Source of the DNA: Gemella haemolysans ATCC 10379 | Lineage (GTDB): Bacteria; Bacillota; Bacilli; Staphylococcales; Gemellaceae | NCBI RefSeq assembly: GCF_000173915.1 | Contig: NZ_ACDZ02000008.1 | Span: 124,001-188,000 of the forward strand | DNA: 64,000 nucleotides | Direction: 5' to 3' | Shown: positions 1-11,371 of the stretch, in pieces | How positions within the stretch are numbered: position 1 is the stretch's first letter | Layout: each line of letters starts with the position of its first letter | Translations under genes and position numbers: made by a program | Notes under the pieces: generated by a model | What the model was told of the DNA's origin: nothing | Database searches by the model: none | The model's input: the letters and a program-made list of their open reading frames with translations, nothing else

Positions 1-252
1 AAACATAATTACTACTACAATTGGCAGTAAAGTGAATATTACCACCGCTATAACAAGTAATACTACACCCAAAGTATAAATAAACTTATTACCTGCTGCA
101 TTATTAGTGATAAATGCCATTACATAAAAAATAAAACTCAAACCTGTCGCTATAAAAAATATTCCTAGAAATAAATTTCTTCTATCTAAATACAAAACAA
201 ATAAAAATAGTAACAGAAATACTGCAAAAACTATAAACAAACCTATTACCAT
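1..252 (-). CDS. Membrane protein, N-terminal part (gene runs off the left edge)
   Basis: The first 84 codons of a minus-strand gene are visible. They start at an ATG preceded by a strong AGGAGG ribosome binding site, and the rest lies outside the window. The visible protein is almost wholly hydrophobic, with about three membrane segments separated by a short basic loop (LDRRN, about residues 26-30) and a loop containing TNNAAGNK. Such an N-terminus would suit a YdcF-type (DUF218) membrane protein, but the diagnostic catalytic part is not in view, so the family is a guess. It has its own consensus promoter and is separated from the ABC gene by a terminator, so it is probably transcribed independently. 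Confidence 0.6.
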   Translation of the reverse strand, partial: MVIGLFIVFAVFLLLFLFVLYLDRRNLFLGIFFIATGLSFIFYVMAFITNNAAGNKFIYTLGVVLLVIAVVIFTLLPIVVVIMF

Positions 253-286
253 AAAAACCTCCTAACCTAATATATGTATAGTATAA

Positions 287-315
287 ATTATATTGTAAGC
301 CTAGATACGTGTCAA
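287..315 (-). promoter_or_regulatory. Sigma-A promoter of the left-edge membrane protein gene
   Basis: On the minus strand a perfect -35 TTGACA (310-315) and -10 TATAAT (287-292) are separated by 17 bases. Transcription would start about 30 bases upstream of the ATG at 252. Confidence 0.75.
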
Positions 316-358
316 TTACAACTACAGTTTTCTCTTCTGTTCAACTCGCAATAAATAT

Positions 359-445
359 AAAAAACGAGGAATATTAGATCCGATTTAATCTCCGAATGTT
401 ACATTTTTAGTAACCTCTCGATTATAACACGATCTACTATTCCTC
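359..445 (-). terminator. Branched terminator after the ABC exporter gene
   Basis: A 15-bp stem with one mismatch (366-380 with 431-445) encloses about 50 bases that contain a smaller hairpin with GTTAC/GTAAC arms. On the minus strand the stem is followed by a run of six T (359-364). It lies between the stop of the ABC gene and the promoter of the next gene. The enclosed region is longer than usual for an intrinsic terminator. Confidence 0.6.
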
Positions 446-455
446 ATATTATTTA

Positions 456-2777
456 TTATTCAGTTCTTAGCGCTTCTACTGGGTCTTTCTTCGCAGCTAT
501 TCTCGATGGAATGATACTAGCTATAAGTGTTAGTACTAAACTAAGAGCTATTAATCCTATTGAGGCTTTAGCGTTTAATGATGCTGTAAAACTCTCCACT
601 TCTAATCCCTTAGCAACAGCTCTACTAATAGGAATAGATAGAAGCATAGTCACCACTACACCTACAGCACCGGAAATAAATCCGATTAATCCTGCTTCCG
701 CGATAAAGATTCTTGTAATATCTTTTTTTCGAGCACCGATTGCACGGAGAATACCTATTTCTTTCGTTCTTTCCACTACAGATACATACGTTAGTATACC
801 TATCATAATAGATGATACAATTAATGAAATTCCCGCAAATGCCGATAAGATTAACGAAATTGTATTAATCATCTGTGACATAATTGTTGTCATCTGCTTC
901 GCCATATCCGCATATGTGATACTATATTTATGATAATCTGAGCTGTCTGAACCATATTTCTCAGCCACTTTCTTATTGAAATTATTAATAACCTCAGCTA
1001 TTTTATCACGATCATTGAAAGATTTTGGATAAAGCATAATTGCGCTTGGTGTAGATTTTCCACCTATTGTCGCAAGAATCTGATCTGCCATATCCGCATC
1101 AATCTTCTGACGCGTCGCCACATTTACAGTTTTATCCTTTTCTTGTGCAACTACAATATCAGATTTAGCCTCTTTTTCCAGCATCTTATTTTGCAATGAT
1201 TTTGTATATCCGATTGTCATCTGAGGTCTAGTGAAACTATCTTTAGCTTTTAATATAGCCACTACTTTAACCTTAGTTCCTACATCATACATCTTAGTAT
1301 CAACATCACGTGGAACAAAACCATCACCAATTTTTCTATAATAGTTATTATTATCTATAACGCTAAATTCTTTTCCAATAATATCTTCATACTTAACTTT
1401 TGAATTTTCATCAAAACCTAATGCTTTCAACGTAGCTTTATCGATTTCGTTATTTTTCGCAGTAAATAATACAACTTCATTATCACTAGGATATTCAAAA
1501 TTATCTTTAGATGATTTTACCACTTCATATTGATTCATAATCATATTCTTATCTTCTGGCAATACCCCAAAAATACTATCACCTAATGCATCTTGATCTT
1601 GTTTTACAGCAATTACATCACCTTTTGCATTTTTAGTTAATGCCTGTATTGTATATCCTTGAGTAAATTCAATCGCAGAATAATAATCCTTCGCATTATT
1701 TTGAATATAGTTTATAAATGTTTCTCCATTCCCTAATGCATCCACCGAATACAAGTTTCTATGTACATCACGACTAGACTTCGGTACTAATTCTGAGCCA
1801 TTAGAGTCTTTTTCTGAATTGTCATCATCAACACTAAGTCCGAAATTTACCTGATTTGCACTAATCATAATCGGCATCGATGATAAATTTTCGTTTTGCA
1901 TCGTTTGAATATATTTATCCATTCCCGATGAAATAGATAATACTAGACCTATACTAATAATCCCTATACTGCTAGCGGCAACCGTCATAAACGTACGAAA
2001 TTTCTTCGTAAGAAGGTTCTTAAAACTAGATTTAATTGCACTACTAAATGCCATTGCAGTTTTCTTCAAAGAAAATCCATTGTCAGTAATATCGTTAGTC
2101 ACATACGGATTTGTATCTTCTTGAATCTCTCCATCTTTAACCCTTACTATTCTATCACTATATTTTTTCGCTATTTCTGGATTATGCGTTACCATTATAA
2201 CCAACTTCGTCTTACTTATCTCTTTTATAAGTTCCATAATCTGAACACTAGTCTTACTATCTAAAGCTCCTGTAGGCTCATCAGCAAGAATAATCTTTGG
2301 ATCAGTTACTAATGCACGAGCAATCGCCACCCTCTGCATCTGTCCTCCAGAAAGTTGATTAGGTTTTTTATACAGATGCTCCGCTAATCCAACATCTTCT
2401 AATACTTTCTTGGCCTTTTCATGGTTTTCTGAATTAGAATGCCCCGAGATAGACAAAGCTAATTTTACATTTTCAATAACACTTAAGTGAGCTATTAAAT
2501 TATAGCTTTGAAAGACAAAGCCTATAGTCCCATTTCTATAACTATCCCAATCTCTATCTTTAAACTCTTTAGTAGAACGCCCCATAAGAGCCATATCACC
2601 AGATGTATATTTATCTAAACCACCTATAATGTTTAATAGCGTCGTTTTTCCACTTCCACTCGCACCTAAAATCGATACAAACTCATTTTCTCTAAAATGA
2701 ATATTTACAGACTTTAGTACTGCTACTTGACTACCACCAGTATTATACTTCTTAACTATATTTTTAAGTTCTAACAC
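456..2777 (-). CDS. ABC transporter with fused ATPase and FtsX-type permease (MacB/LolDE-like)
   Basis: This is a 773-residue single-chain half exporter. The N-terminal ATPase (about residues 1-225) has Walker A GASGSGKT, signature LSGGQMQ, Walker [14 protein letters not shown] and an H-loop THNPE. A membrane segment near residue 265-290 is followed by a large extracytoplasmic region (about 300-620) and three C-terminal membrane helices with the FtsX motif [14 protein letters not shown]. Fused ATPase-permeases of this type move peptides, lipids or antibiotics, or work as mechanotransmitters; the substrate cannot be read here. I chose a GTG start because AGGAGG lies seven bases upstream. An ATG 15 codons earlier lacks such a site. 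No periplasmic adaptor gene is nearby, as expected for a Gram-positive. Confidence 0.88.
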   Translation of the reverse strand: MLELKNIVKKYNTGGSQVAVLKSVNIHFRENEFVSILGASGSGKTTLLNIIGGLDKYTSGDMALMGRSTKEFKDRDWDSYRNGTIGFVFQSYNLIAHLSVIENVKLALSISGHSNSENHEKAKKVLEDVGLAEHLYKKPNQLSGGQMQRVAIARALVTDPKIILADEPTGALDSKTSVQIMELIKEISKTKLVIMVTHNPEIAKKYSDRIVRVKDGEIQEDTNPYVTNDITDNGFSLKKTAMAFSSAIKSSFKNLLTKKFRTFMTVAASSIGIISIGLVLSISSGMDKYIQTMQNENLSSMPIMISANQVNFGLSVDDDNSEKDSNGSELVPKSSRDVHRNLYSVDALGNGETFINYIQNNAKDYYSAIEFTQGYTIQALTKNAKGDVIAVKQDQDALGDSIFGVLPEDKNMIMNQYEVVKSSKDNFEYPSDNEVVLFTAKNNEIDKATLKALGFDENSKVKYEDIIGKEFSVIDNNNYYRKIGDGFVPRDVDTKMYDVGTKVKVVAILKAKDSFTRPQMTIGYTKSLQNKMLEKEAKSDIVVAQEKDKTVNVATRQKIDADMADQILATIGGKSTPSAIMLYPKSFNDRDKIAEVINNFNKKVAEKYGSDSSDYHKYSITYADMAKQMTTIMSQMINTISLILSAFAGISLIVSSIMIGILTYVSVVERTKEIGILRAIGARKKDITRIFIAEAGLIGFISGAVGVVVTMLLSIPISRAVAKGLEVESFTASLNAKASIGLIALSLVLTLIASIIPSRIAAKKDPVEALRTE

Positions 2778-2846
2778 TCTATGCCCTCCTAATTTATTAT
2801 TAGACAAACTTAAACTTCTCACTACATAAAACTTCTCTTGTATGTA

Positions 2847-2875
2847 ATTATAGCATACAATATATTCCCATTAAA
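2847..2875 (-). promoter_or_regulatory. Likely promoter and dyad upstream of the ABC exporter
   Basis: On the minus strand an extended -10 (TGCTATAAT, hexamer at 2847-2852) has a weak -35-like TTTAAT 17 bases upstream. A dyad with arms TGTATG and CATACA spans the -10, which could be an operator. No regulator can be assigned. Confidence 0.45.
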
Positions 2876-2925
2876 AGAATACTCTCTTCTGGCAATACAT
2901 GTATGCTACTTATTATAATAAATTA

Positions 2926-3540
2926 CTAAGCTTTATATTTTTTAACCAAGTAAAAAGGTAAAACCGTAGAGGCAATTGCCGAAATAACTATTAAAACTAA
3001 CGCTACTGTTGAACTAAAGAATCCACTAATAAATATAGCAACTCCACTAAAGGTCATAAGCAATGCATAGGCTCTAATCACTTTTTGCTCATTGACACCT
3101 TTTTCTAAACCAAAAAGATTAAAATTGTATTTCCCCCAAAATTCTTTTTTAGGCAGATAGTTACCAAGAATAATAAACACTATACCTATAACAAACGCTG
3201 TTAATTGTGTAACATTAAAATTATTATCTAAAGCATATGCTATTAATCCACCTTGAACTAGAACACTTATCAAAGGTACAATTCCCTTAATAATTAACGC
3301 ACCCTTTTTAGGAGTTTTATCAAAGTCTACAACTAATGAAATTATAACCTGAACTATAGCAAAGAATATAGGAAGTTCGACAATCGCACGAGTTTTACTC
3401 ACAAAATTATCAGACTCTCCTTTAGCATTGAAATGTACAGCTATTTGTTCAGGCAACACATTATAGTAGTACATCCCTATTAATATCGGTAATAAGCATA
3501 TAGCAACTCCTAAAAACAAACTCTTTTTATCTACTCTCAT
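2926..3540 (-). CDS. SdpI-like immunity/membrane protein (DUF1648 type)
   Basis: The 204-residue protein has six predicted membrane segments. Its N-terminal region has the DUF1648 hallmark: a loop like LPEQIAVHFNAKGESDNF between helices one and two, followed by a C-terminal SdpI-like helix bundle. In B. subtilis SdpI protects against the SdpC toxin and sequesters the ArsR-family repressor SdpR at the membrane. I moved the start to the ATG at 3540 because GGAGG lies just upstream; a longer reading would extend deep into the upstream gene. The start overlaps the end of the repressor gene by 14 bases, so the two are translationally coupled. No sdpC-like toxin gene is visible in the window, so it may confer immunity to toxins of neighbours. 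Confidence 0.8.
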   Translation of the reverse strand: MRVDKKSLFLGVAICLLPILIGMYYYNVLPEQIAVHFNAKGESDNFVSKTRAIVELPIFFAIVQVIISLVVDFDKTPKKGALIIKGIVPLISVLVQGGLIAYALDNNFNVTQLTAFVIGIVFIILGNYLPKKEFWGKYNFNLFGLEKGVNEQKVIRAYALLMTFSGVAIFISGFFSSTVALVLIVISAIASTVLPFYLVKKYKA

Positions 3541-3799
3541 CGTCTTTTCCTCCCAAACCATAAATCCATACCAGTACTTCTTCGAATACACTGGCATTCA
3601 ACTCATAATATATAAAATTTTTATGCCTAGTTTCTAATATCAAACCCGCTTTTTTCAACTGAGTTAAATGATAAGAGACAGTAGCTCCTGTTAAATGAAA
3701 TTCCGAAGCTAGTTCTCCAGCACTTTTCTTCTCTTCTTTCAACATTTCTAGTATATTTCTTCTTACTGGATCAGATATTGCTTTTAAAGTTTCACTCAT
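3527..3799 (-). CDS. ArsR-family repressor, SdpR-like
   Basis: The 90-residue winged-helix protein opens with SETLKAISDPVRRNILEMLKE, the standard ArsR N-terminus. A recognition helix (about residues 35-55, with ATVSYHLTQLKKAGLI) and a wing (ILETRHKNFIYYELN) follow. No CxC or other metal-binding cluster is present, which fits the SdpR branch rather than metal sensors. It is the first gene of a two-gene operon with the SdpI-like gene. Two copies of a CTATTTAGA dyad flank its own promoter, so autorepression is very likely. An AGGTGAT ribosome binding site lies about 14 bases upstream, slightly far, with a two-codon ATG-GGA-TGA reading in between. Confidence 0.85.
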   Translation of the reverse strand: MSETLKAISDPVRRNILEMLKEEKKSAGELASEFHLTGATVSYHLTQLKKAGLILETRHKNFIYYELNASVFEEVLVWIYGLGGKDDESR

Positions 3800-3844
3800 C
3801 CCATTTATATCACCTCTTTTTATTGCATATCGCGAACTACAGTT

Positions 3845-3868
3845 CTATTTAGATATCTTTCTAAATAG
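3845..3868. promoter_or_regulatory. Probable SdpR-like operator, proximal copy
   Basis: Inverted arms CTATTTAGA and TCTAAATAG are separated by six bases. The site lies immediately downstream of the -10 of the sdpR-like operon. Confidence 0.7.
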
Positions 3869-3897
3869 ATTATAACTCTACCTTATATTAAAGTCAA
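3869..3897 (-). promoter_or_regulatory. Promoter of the sdpRI-like operon
   Basis: Minus strand: -35 TTGACT (3892-3897) and -10 TATAAT (3869-3874) with 17-base spacing. Each hexamer abuts or overlaps one of the two matching operators, an arrangement suited to repression. Confidence 0.8.
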
Positions 3898-3929
3898 GAA
3901 CTATTTAGAAAAATTTCTAAATAGTTCTT
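3896..3929. promoter_or_regulatory. Probable SdpR-like operator, distal copy (34-bp perfect palindrome)
   Basis: A perfect 34-bp inverted repeat contains the same CTATTTAGA-N6-TCTAAATAG core as the proximal site. It overlaps the -35 hexamer. Confidence 0.75.
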
Positions 3930-4644
3930 CTAATTATTATCTGCCTTTTTAAAAAATTAACTTTCACTATGATTCCTTCCTGAGACTTACTTTAGAAAGT
4001 TATCAATAGTTTTTTTATAATCTTATATTTTATAAATGCCATTATCTGTAAGTTTGCATATTCTAAATATTTTTACTTATCCTTTAAATCTCAACTTTTC
4101 TAATTGTATATACAAAAATAATTATGAGATAATATTTCTTCTATTTAAGGTTAATACGTCCCCTTATATTTGACAAATAGCTATAATTTGCTAAAATAAA
4201 ATTGTAAACAGTTAGTAAGATAATTTTATCATTAAAATATTTTGGTATAATTAATATTATTTTATTTCTTTTCAATTATACTATTTGTTGCATTTGATAT
4301 TAATTATTACTGAAATATCTATATTGTGAGAATAATTCAAATTAAATAAATTAGCCAATATTTCAAGAGTTGACTATTTTCCCAAATAATATATGGTATT
4401 GTTACATGAGTTAATAGGTAAGGAGATATATCTATATATCTCATGCAATCTATTTGATTGTTCTTAAAACTGTGGAAGACTCTTTCAACTTCCATTTTAA
4501 CGACTATAATACTATAGTCATATATTTCCTTTCGGTTGTTAAATTTATTTAACAATAAACTTTTAATTTAATATCGGAAGCCATTCCGATTAATACTACA
4601 AAATAACAATTTACCCTAAATTTTTATTTTGTGTTCATATAACG
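3930..4644. other. Long AT-rich intergenic region
   Basis: About 700 bases without a convincing gene. The only open frame is a weak minus-strand one at 4337-4555, listed separately. No riboswitch or repeat of the window's family was recognised. Confidence 0.5.
4337..4555 (-). pseudogene. Doubtful 72-codon ORF, possibly a coding remnant
   Basis: The frame encodes 72 residues rich in aromatic and isoleucine residues, with a middle part reading VERVFHSFKNNQ. That part is vaguely like the C-terminal EReFgxlKN segment of some transposases. There is no good ribosome binding site and the region is as AT-rich as non-coding DNA. It could equally be a chance ORF. Confidence 0.15.
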
Positions 4645-4677
4645 AAAAGCGGTCCATTACGGGCCACTTTTTGTTTT
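4645..4677. terminator. Hairpin with T-tract
   Basis: Arms AAAAGCGGTCC and GGGCCACTTTT pair with one mismatch and a G-T pair, followed on the plus strand by TTGTTTTT. Its A-run also gives T residues on the minus strand, so it may back up the pyk terminator. Confidence 0.45.
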
Positions 4678-4722
4678 TATGATCCTCAACATTCTACTAA
4701 TCATTTTCTAAATAATACAAAA

Positions 4723-4755
4723 AAGAAGAAATAGGATTACCTCCTACTTCTTCTT
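4723..4755 (-). terminator. Terminator of pyk
   Basis: A 14-bp stem (4723-4736 with 4742-4755, one mismatch) is followed on the minus strand by TTTTTTG, 12 bases past the pyk stop. Confidence 0.75.
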
Positions 4756-4766
4756 TAATTTTTATA

Positions 4767-6206
4767 TTAGTCGATTACAGAAACTTTTAAGAAGTTTGTT
4801 GTTCCAGCGTTACTTACTGAAGTGTTGATACCACCAGTGATTACGATAGCATCTCCTACTTTAGCATATCCTGAAGATTTAGCGATTCTTGCAGCAGTTA
4901 GTAACATTTCGTCTGTAGATTTAGCTTGTTCAGAGATTTGAGCATCAACTCCCCATACTAAGCTTAATCCACGAGCAACTTTTGCACTTGGAGTCACAGC
5001 TAAAATAGACGCATTTGGACGGTATTTAGAAATTAATCTAGCTGTTTTCCCTAATTCAGTATAAGTTACGATTGTGTGTAAGTCTAAGTTTAGAGCTGTG
5101 TATCCTACAGATACTCCAATTGCGTTTGTAATATCTTTAGTTACAACTTTTTTAGAACGTTCTTTTAAGATACGAGAGTAATCTTGCATTTCTTCAGTAC
5201 GTTTAGCGATTGTAGCCATTGTACGAACTGATTCGATTGGGTAAGAACCCGCTGCTGATTCTCCTGATAACATGATTGCATCAGTTCCGTCGTAAATTGC
5301 ATTAGCTACGTCAGATACTTCGGCACGTGTTGGACGTGGGTTTTTTTGCATTGAGTCTAACATTTGAGTAGCTGTGATTACAAATTTACCAGCTTCATTA
5401 CATTTAGCAATGATATCTTTTTGCATAATTGGTACTTCTTCTGCTGGCACTTCAACACCAAGGTCTCCACGAGCGATCATAATACCATCAGATACTGCGA
5501 TGATTTCATCAATGTTATCGATAGCTTCTTGACATTCGATTTTAGGGATGATTTGAACGTGTTCACATCCTTCTTCTTTAAGGATACGTCTAACTTCTAG
5601 TACGTTTTCTTTTGTACGAACGAATGAAGCAGCAACGAAGTCAATATCTTGTTTACATCCGAAACGAATATCCTCTTCATCTTTTGGAGTGATACCTGGT
5701 AATTTTGTAGATACACCTGGTACGTTAACTCCTTTTTTGTTTTTAAGTACTCCACCATTTTGAATAGTAGTGTAGATTAATCCACCTTCAGCATCAACTT
5801 TGTTTACTGTTAATCCGATTAATCCGTCGTCAAGTAAGATTGTATCTCCAGCTTTAACGTCATGTACTAATTCACCATAAGTGATTGAGAATTTTTCTGT
5901 TGTTCCAAGAACTTCTGTCATAGAAACGATAACATCTTTTCCAGTTTCTAACATGATTGCATCATTTTCCATGTTGTGAGTTCTGATTTCAGGACCTTTA
6001 GTATCTAAAAGGATAGCTAAGTTAGTTCCTGTTGCTTCTCTAACTTCTTTGATTGTTTGAATTCTTGCACCGTGCTCTGAGTAGTCACCGTGTGAGAAGT
6101 TAAGACGACAAACGTTCATCCCTAACTCTACCATTTGTGTTAATGTTTCTTTAGCTTCAGACTTAGGTCCAATAGTACAAATAATTTTTGTTTTTTTCTG
6201 TATCAT
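4767..6206 (-). CDS. pyk: Pyruvate kinase
   Basis: The 479-residue cytoplasmic enzyme converts phosphoenolpyruvate and ADP to pyruvate and ATP. It has all three core domains: the N-terminal barrel start with [10 protein letters not shown] (R34, N36, S38, H39), a full B domain (about 70-170), the metal and substrate residues in IIPKIEC and IARGDLGVE, and TATQMLDSM with [13 protein letters not shown]. The effector-binding C domain follows. It lacks the extra C-terminal PEP-utilising domain of the B. subtilis enzyme. It lies 115 bases downstream of pfkA in the same direction, the common Firmicute arrangement, and AAGAGG precedes its ATG. A degenerate paralogue lies at 35239-36387. Confidence 0.97.
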   Translation of the reverse strand: MIQKKTKIICTIGPKSEAKETLTQMVELGMNVCRLNFSHGDYSEHGARIQTIKEVREATGTNLAILLDTKGPEIRTHNMENDAIMLETGKDVIVSMTEVLGTTEKFSITYGELVHDVKAGDTILLDDGLIGLTVNKVDAEGGLIYTTIQNGGVLKNKKGVNVPGVSTKLPGITPKDEEDIRFGCKQDIDFVAASFVRTKENVLEVRRILKEEGCEHVQIIPKIECQEAIDNIDEIIAVSDGIMIARGDLGVEVPAEEVPIMQKDIIAKCNEAGKFVITATQMLDSMQKNPRPTRAEVSDVANAIYDGTDAIMLSGESAAGSYPIESVRTMATIAKRTEEMQDYSRILKERSKKVVTKDITNAIGVSVGYTALNLDLHTIVTYTELGKTARLISKYRPNASILAVTPSAKVARGLSLVWGVDAQISEQAKSTDEMLLTAARIAKSSGYAKVGDAIVITGGINTSVSNAGTTNFLKVSVID

Positions 6207-6321
6207 AATATACCTCTTAAATTTTAATCTTTTATTATTTTAACTTATTTTCAATTTATTTTCAAACATTTCCCTAAAAAATAGTTGATTTTAAGAAAGA
6301 AAACATTTTCATAATTAACAA

Positions 6322-7290
<969 letters not shown>

Positions 7291-7412
7291 TTACCTTCCT
7301 CATAATTTTATTAATTATTTTTAAATTTACCTATCAACAATATCATATTTTTGAAATTTTTTCTAGTAAAAACAGAATTTTGTTTTATTTTTGTTCGATT
7401 ATTTTTGTTTTT

Positions 7413-10400
7413 TTACTTATATGTGATTTTGATGCGTTTTCCAGGGAATTTTTCCAAAAATTTCTGAACAAACTCATGTTCGTTATTTATTGTAATCGTT
7501 TTTCCTTTTGTAGAATCATTATCAAGCAAGGCTATCACCTTAACTCTTCCAGCATCAACCTTATATTCACTTAAAAGCTCTAATATTTCTTTATCAATAA
7601 TTGTATAGATAGTTTTTATATTAGTTAGGCAGTATTCTCTATAATTTCTTAAACTAGCAATTTTTTCTAAAATGTACTGTTCTCTACCATTACGAAGTTG
7701 TTTTTTCAAAGTCATAACAGCGAAACTTCCTGCTTTTATAAATACATTAGCATACTTGAATACACTTGGAAAAACAGTAACATCATAATCATTTTTTCCA
7801 TCGTTAACTGTTAAAAATGCCATATAATCGCCATTTTTAGTTCGTATCTCTTTTCTCGTTATGATTTCTACATAACTATCGCTAACTTCACCACCAATGT
7901 ATTGTAGTGGTAAATAAGAATACTTCTCTTTTTCTACTTGGACTGGATGTTTTAAGAAGTATGTCCCTGTGACTTCTTTTTCCATTTGGATTTTTTCTGT
8001 GATTGAATAGTCTTCTATCTCTTCTACCTTTAATGTTAGACCACTTTCTGCAGACAACGCAACACGTACATTATTTATAAACTGCCTGTTATCTGAATAA
8101 TAATCATTTACCTTTTTCATCAAAGTAGCTCGGTTATAACCAAAAGTATCTAACGCGCCAGCCTTAACCAGTGAAACTGCAGCTTGATAATCAACCTTCT
8201 TATTCATACGTTTCAAGAAATCATCTATGTCTAGATAAGGTCCAAAATTAATTCTGTCTTGAACTATTTCATAACCACTTCTATAACCAACATTTTTTAT
8301 CGCAGTCAATGCAAAAACAATATCATTTTTAAAAACTCTAAAATTAGCTAAACTTCTATTAACATCAGGTTTTACTAAATTAATACCTAGATTCATAAGC
8401 TCTTGCTTGTATTCATTTATTTTCTTCTCACTGCTTATTACGTTATTTAATAAAGCTGTCATAAAATGCTTAGTATAGTAGACTTTTAAATATGCTAAAC
8501 GGTAAGCTAGCATACTGTATACTACCGCGTGACTCTTATTAAAACCATAATTCGCAAAGGTAACAATAAGATCAAAAAGTTTCTCGGCGACTTTTATATC
8601 GTAGCCAGCTGCAACACTTTTCTCTACGAAGATTCGTCCATAATACTCTAGGTCTTCTTTTTTCTTCTTACTTACCGCCCTTCTCATATTATCCGCTTCA
8701 TTGAGGCTCATATGGGCGAAGTTCACCGCAATCAACATAATCTGTTCTTGATAAACAATTACCCCATAAGTATCCTTTAATATTTTCTCTAAATGCGGAT
8801 GTGGATATATCACTTGCTCTTCTTTATTTTTCCTACGTACATAGACTTCTATTTGAGCCATTGGTCCCGGTCTATAAAGAGCATTCATAGCGACAATATC
8901 ATTAAATTCAGTAGGTTTTAGTAGATTCAATTTCTCCTTCATTCCACTTGATTCAAACTGGAAGATACCTTCTGTCTTACCTTTTGCAAATAATTCATAG
9001 ACCTTAGGATCTTGATAATTTATCTTTGTTATATCAAATGCCGGATTCTCTTTTCTAATTTCTTCGACAATACTCGATACCATAGTCAGATATCTAATAC
9101 CTAAGAAATCTATTTTTAATAAACCAACACTCTCTACATCATCCATCGTCCACTGAGTTAAGTACTTCGTCATATTCGATTCAGCTAAAGGTGTATAGTT
9201 AACCAATGGTTTGTCATCACTTATTACTATACCGGCTGCGTGTACCGATGGATTTTTCGGTAAATGCTCTAAACTTAGCGCTATACTAAACCAACGCTTA
9301 TTAATATTACTTGTATTAATAAACGTTCTTAATTCTTCTGATATTTCATAACATTCTTTTAATGTTCTTGTAGAGCTAATATTACTACTAATAAACTTCA
9401 GAGTTTGTTCGTCAAACTGCAATATTCTCGCCGATTCTCTAGCTGCACTTTTCGATTGAAATGTTGTAAAAGTAATAATCTGCGCTACCTTATCAGAACC
9501 ATATTTTTCTTCCACATATTTTATGACTTCATCACGTCTGGTGTCTTGGAAGTCTATATCTATATCAGGCATAGAAATACGCTCTTTGTTTAAAAATCTT
9601 TCAAACAGAAGATTGTATTCCAATGGATCCGCTTCTGTTATATCTAGTAAATAACATACTAAACTCCCAGCAGCACTACCACGTCCTGCACCTACTAATA
9701 TACCATTATCTTTGGCATACTTTACAAAATCATAAACAATTAAGAAATAGTCGTTGAAGCCCATCTCATCGATAATCTTAAGTTCATAACTATATCGCTT
9801 TTGATACTGATATAAATCTTTACCTATTAACTTTTCCTTAACACCTTTTTGAACTAAGTAATGCAAGTACTCTTTAGAAGACAACTTTTCGAATATCTCT
9901 TCTTTTTCTCCGTAGATATACTTAGGCAAATGATATCCCGAAAAATTCAATTCATATTCACAGCTATCTATTATTAATTTTTGATTAGCAAATGATTTTT
10001 CGAAAATAGCATATAACTCTTCATCCCCTAGAGCTAAGATTTCTTCAAAATCCTTTTTTTCTCTGACAAAGTCATCTCCTGAGATAGTCGTAAGTCCCTG
10101 TATATTAAGCTTTTTGTTATCGCGAATAGCACGACTAACAATAACTTGCTGATAGTGCTCTTTATTTAGGTAGAAACTTGGTTTAGTATAAACAATATTA
10201 TCATAATCACTATAAAGACCTACCTGGAAACTCTCATTAAAACCAAAATAAAAATCATACTTACTTAGTAAATTTTTTAAATAGGAGAATTCCATACTAT
10301 CCCTAAGTTCATCTACAACAGTCAAGACAAAGTCTTCTCTGTAATCAATCATATCATTAGCAAAATCTTCTACAGTCCACTCTTCTCCATTCATAAACTT

Positions 10401-10682
10401 CGTCGAAATTTCTAATAATTTATAAAACATCTTCTCCGTTTTACACAGTAAATTAAATTTTAAAAGCCCTATTCCATAGCCTAAGTTAACTTCTAAACCT
10501 TGAATTAAATTTATTCCTACCTTTTTAGAAGCTTTATAAGCTTTAATAGCACCGTACATATTCGGATCTACGATAACTACTGATTTCTGATTATCTTTAG
10601 CTAATTTTGAAAACAGACTCTCATACTTAATTGTACTATTCAATAAGTCATATGCACTATGTACTTGCATATTGTAATACAT
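7413..10682 (-). CDS. dnaE: DNA polymerase III alpha subunit, DnaE type
   Basis: The 1089-residue C-family polymerase is the size of B. subtilis DnaE (error-prone/lagging-strand primer extension polymerase) and is distinct from PolC. The N-terminal PHP region (about 1-210) is degenerate. The palm and active-site area show GRGSAAGSLVCYLL (about 328) and PDIDIDFQD (about 367), and MNALYRPGPM follows. A helix-hairpin-helix and a C-terminal OB region with KEVTGTYFLKHP are also present. There is no 3'-5' exonuclease domain. AGGAGG lies nine bases before the ATG. The gene heads a minus-strand run with pfkA and pyk. Confidence 0.95.
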   Translation of the reverse strand: MYYNMQVHSAYDLLNSTIKYESLFSKLAKDNQKSVVIVDPNMYGAIKAYKASKKVGINLIQGLEVNLGYGIGLLKFNLLCKTEKMFYKLLEISTKFMNGEEWTVEDFANDMIDYREDFVLTVVDELRDSMEFSYLKNLLSKYDFYFGFNESFQVGLYSDYDNIVYTKPSFYLNKEHYQQVIVSRAIRDNKKLNIQGLTTISGDDFVREKKDFEEILALGDEELYAIFEKSFANQKLIIDSCEYELNFSGYHLPKYIYGEKEEIFEKLSSKEYLHYLVQKGVKEKLIGKDLYQYQKRYSYELKIIDEMGFNDYFLIVYDFVKYAKDNGILVGAGRGSAAGSLVCYLLDITEADPLEYNLLFERFLNKERISMPDIDIDFQDTRRDEVIKYVEEKYGSDKVAQIITFTTFQSKSAARESARILQFDEQTLKFISSNISSTRTLKECYEISEELRTFINTSNINKRWFSIALSLEHLPKNPSVHAAGIVISDDKPLVNYTPLAESNMTKYLTQWTMDDVESVGLLKIDFLGIRYLTMVSSIVEEIRKENPAFDITKINYQDPKVYELFAKGKTEGIFQFESSGMKEKLNLLKPTEFNDIVAMNALYRPGPMAQIEVYVRRKNKEEQVIYPHPHLEKILKDTYGVIVYQEQIMLIAVNFAHMSLNEADNMRRAVSKKKKEDLEYYGRIFVEKSVAAGYDIKVAEKLFDLIVTFANYGFNKSHAVVYSMLAYRLAYLKVYYTKHFMTALLNNVISSEKKINEYKQELMNLGINLVKPDVNRSLANFRVFKNDIVFALTAIKNVGYRSGYEIVQDRINFGPYLDIDDFLKRMNKKVDYQAAVSLVKAGALDTFGYNRATLMKKVNDYYSDNRQFINNVRVALSAESGLTLKVEEIEDYSITEKIQMEKEVTGTYFLKHPVQVEKEKYSYLPLQYIGGEVSDSYVEIITRKEIRTKNGDYMAFLTVNDGKNDYDVTVFPSVFKYANVFIKAGSFAVMTLKKQLRNGREQYILEKIASLRNYREYCLTNIKTIYTIIDKEILELLSEYKVDAGRVKVIALLDNDSTKGKTITINNEHEFVQKFLEKFPGKRIKITYK

Positions 10683-10727
10683 ACTAATATCCTCCTTTCT
10701 TCGTTATTTTATATTACCTATAAGATA

Positions 10728-11318
10728 TTATCCGCAAAGTGGATTATACTCATCCTCATCTGATGAACAACCCATGTTTTCTCCATGGTTTTTGCTCGCT
10801 TCATTGAAGTAACGATATACTCTCTTATTGTCATCACCCATAAAATAAATTGGATTGAATTGAATATATTTCATATTTCCTTCTTCATCTAGAAGATTTT
10901 CACAAACAACTCTTCGTTTTATAGATGCTACAAAATTCGTGTATTTTCCATATTCAGAAGTACTTTCAACTTTACACTCAAGCGATAATATACATTCATC
11001 CATAACCGGAGCATCGATATATTTTGCCGGATCATATGTCATATCAGCCATGCCAATTTTATTCTGACCTGAATGGAATCCAGCAATCTCCACCTTACTA
11101 AGTATTTGTTGACAAGGTACGTTAACAGTAAACTCACCATATTCTTTAATATTATCTACAGCGTTACTATCTGTTGTGAGACCAACTGTAATCATATCTC
11201 CTAATGAATACGATGAGCTACAAGCTGTCACATTGTACTTCCATTTTTTATCCTTATAGCCAATTAATATTACAGGAAATCCGTAATATAACTTACTGGT
11301 TTTAGTTTCTAATTTCAT
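10728..11318 (-). CDS. Flavin reductase-like (FMN-binding split barrel) protein
   Basis: The 196-residue protein has the flavin-reductase fold pattern: an N-terminal YYGFPVILIGYKD strand, a core ACSSSYSLGDMITVGL, and EFTVNVPCQQ followed by FHSGQNKIG. Proteins of this group bind FMN and are reductases or of unknown role. The C-terminus is cysteine-containing (MGCSS...NPLCG), which may be a metal site or a redox pair. GGACAG lies before the ATG. No partner monooxygenase gene is adjacent, so the physiological substrate is unknown. Confidence 0.75.
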   Translation of the reverse strand: MKLETKTSKLYYGFPVILIGYKDKKWKYNVTACSSSYSLGDMITVGLTTDSNAVDNIKEYGEFTVNVPCQQILSKVEIAGFHSGQNKIGMADMTYDPAKYIDAPVMDECILSLECKVESTSEYGKYTNFVASIKRRVVCENLLDEEGNMKYIQFNPIYFMGDDNKRVYRYFNEASKNHGENMGCSSDEDEYNPLCG

Positions 11319-11371
11319 CTTCGTCTGTCCTTTTTCTTATTTTCCTTTTATATTTAACCTTCCCTATTTTT

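Noticed and set aside
4337-4555. Transposase fragment
   Set aside because: The similarity to a transposase C-terminus is a few residues only; kept as a low-confidence remnant without naming an IS family.
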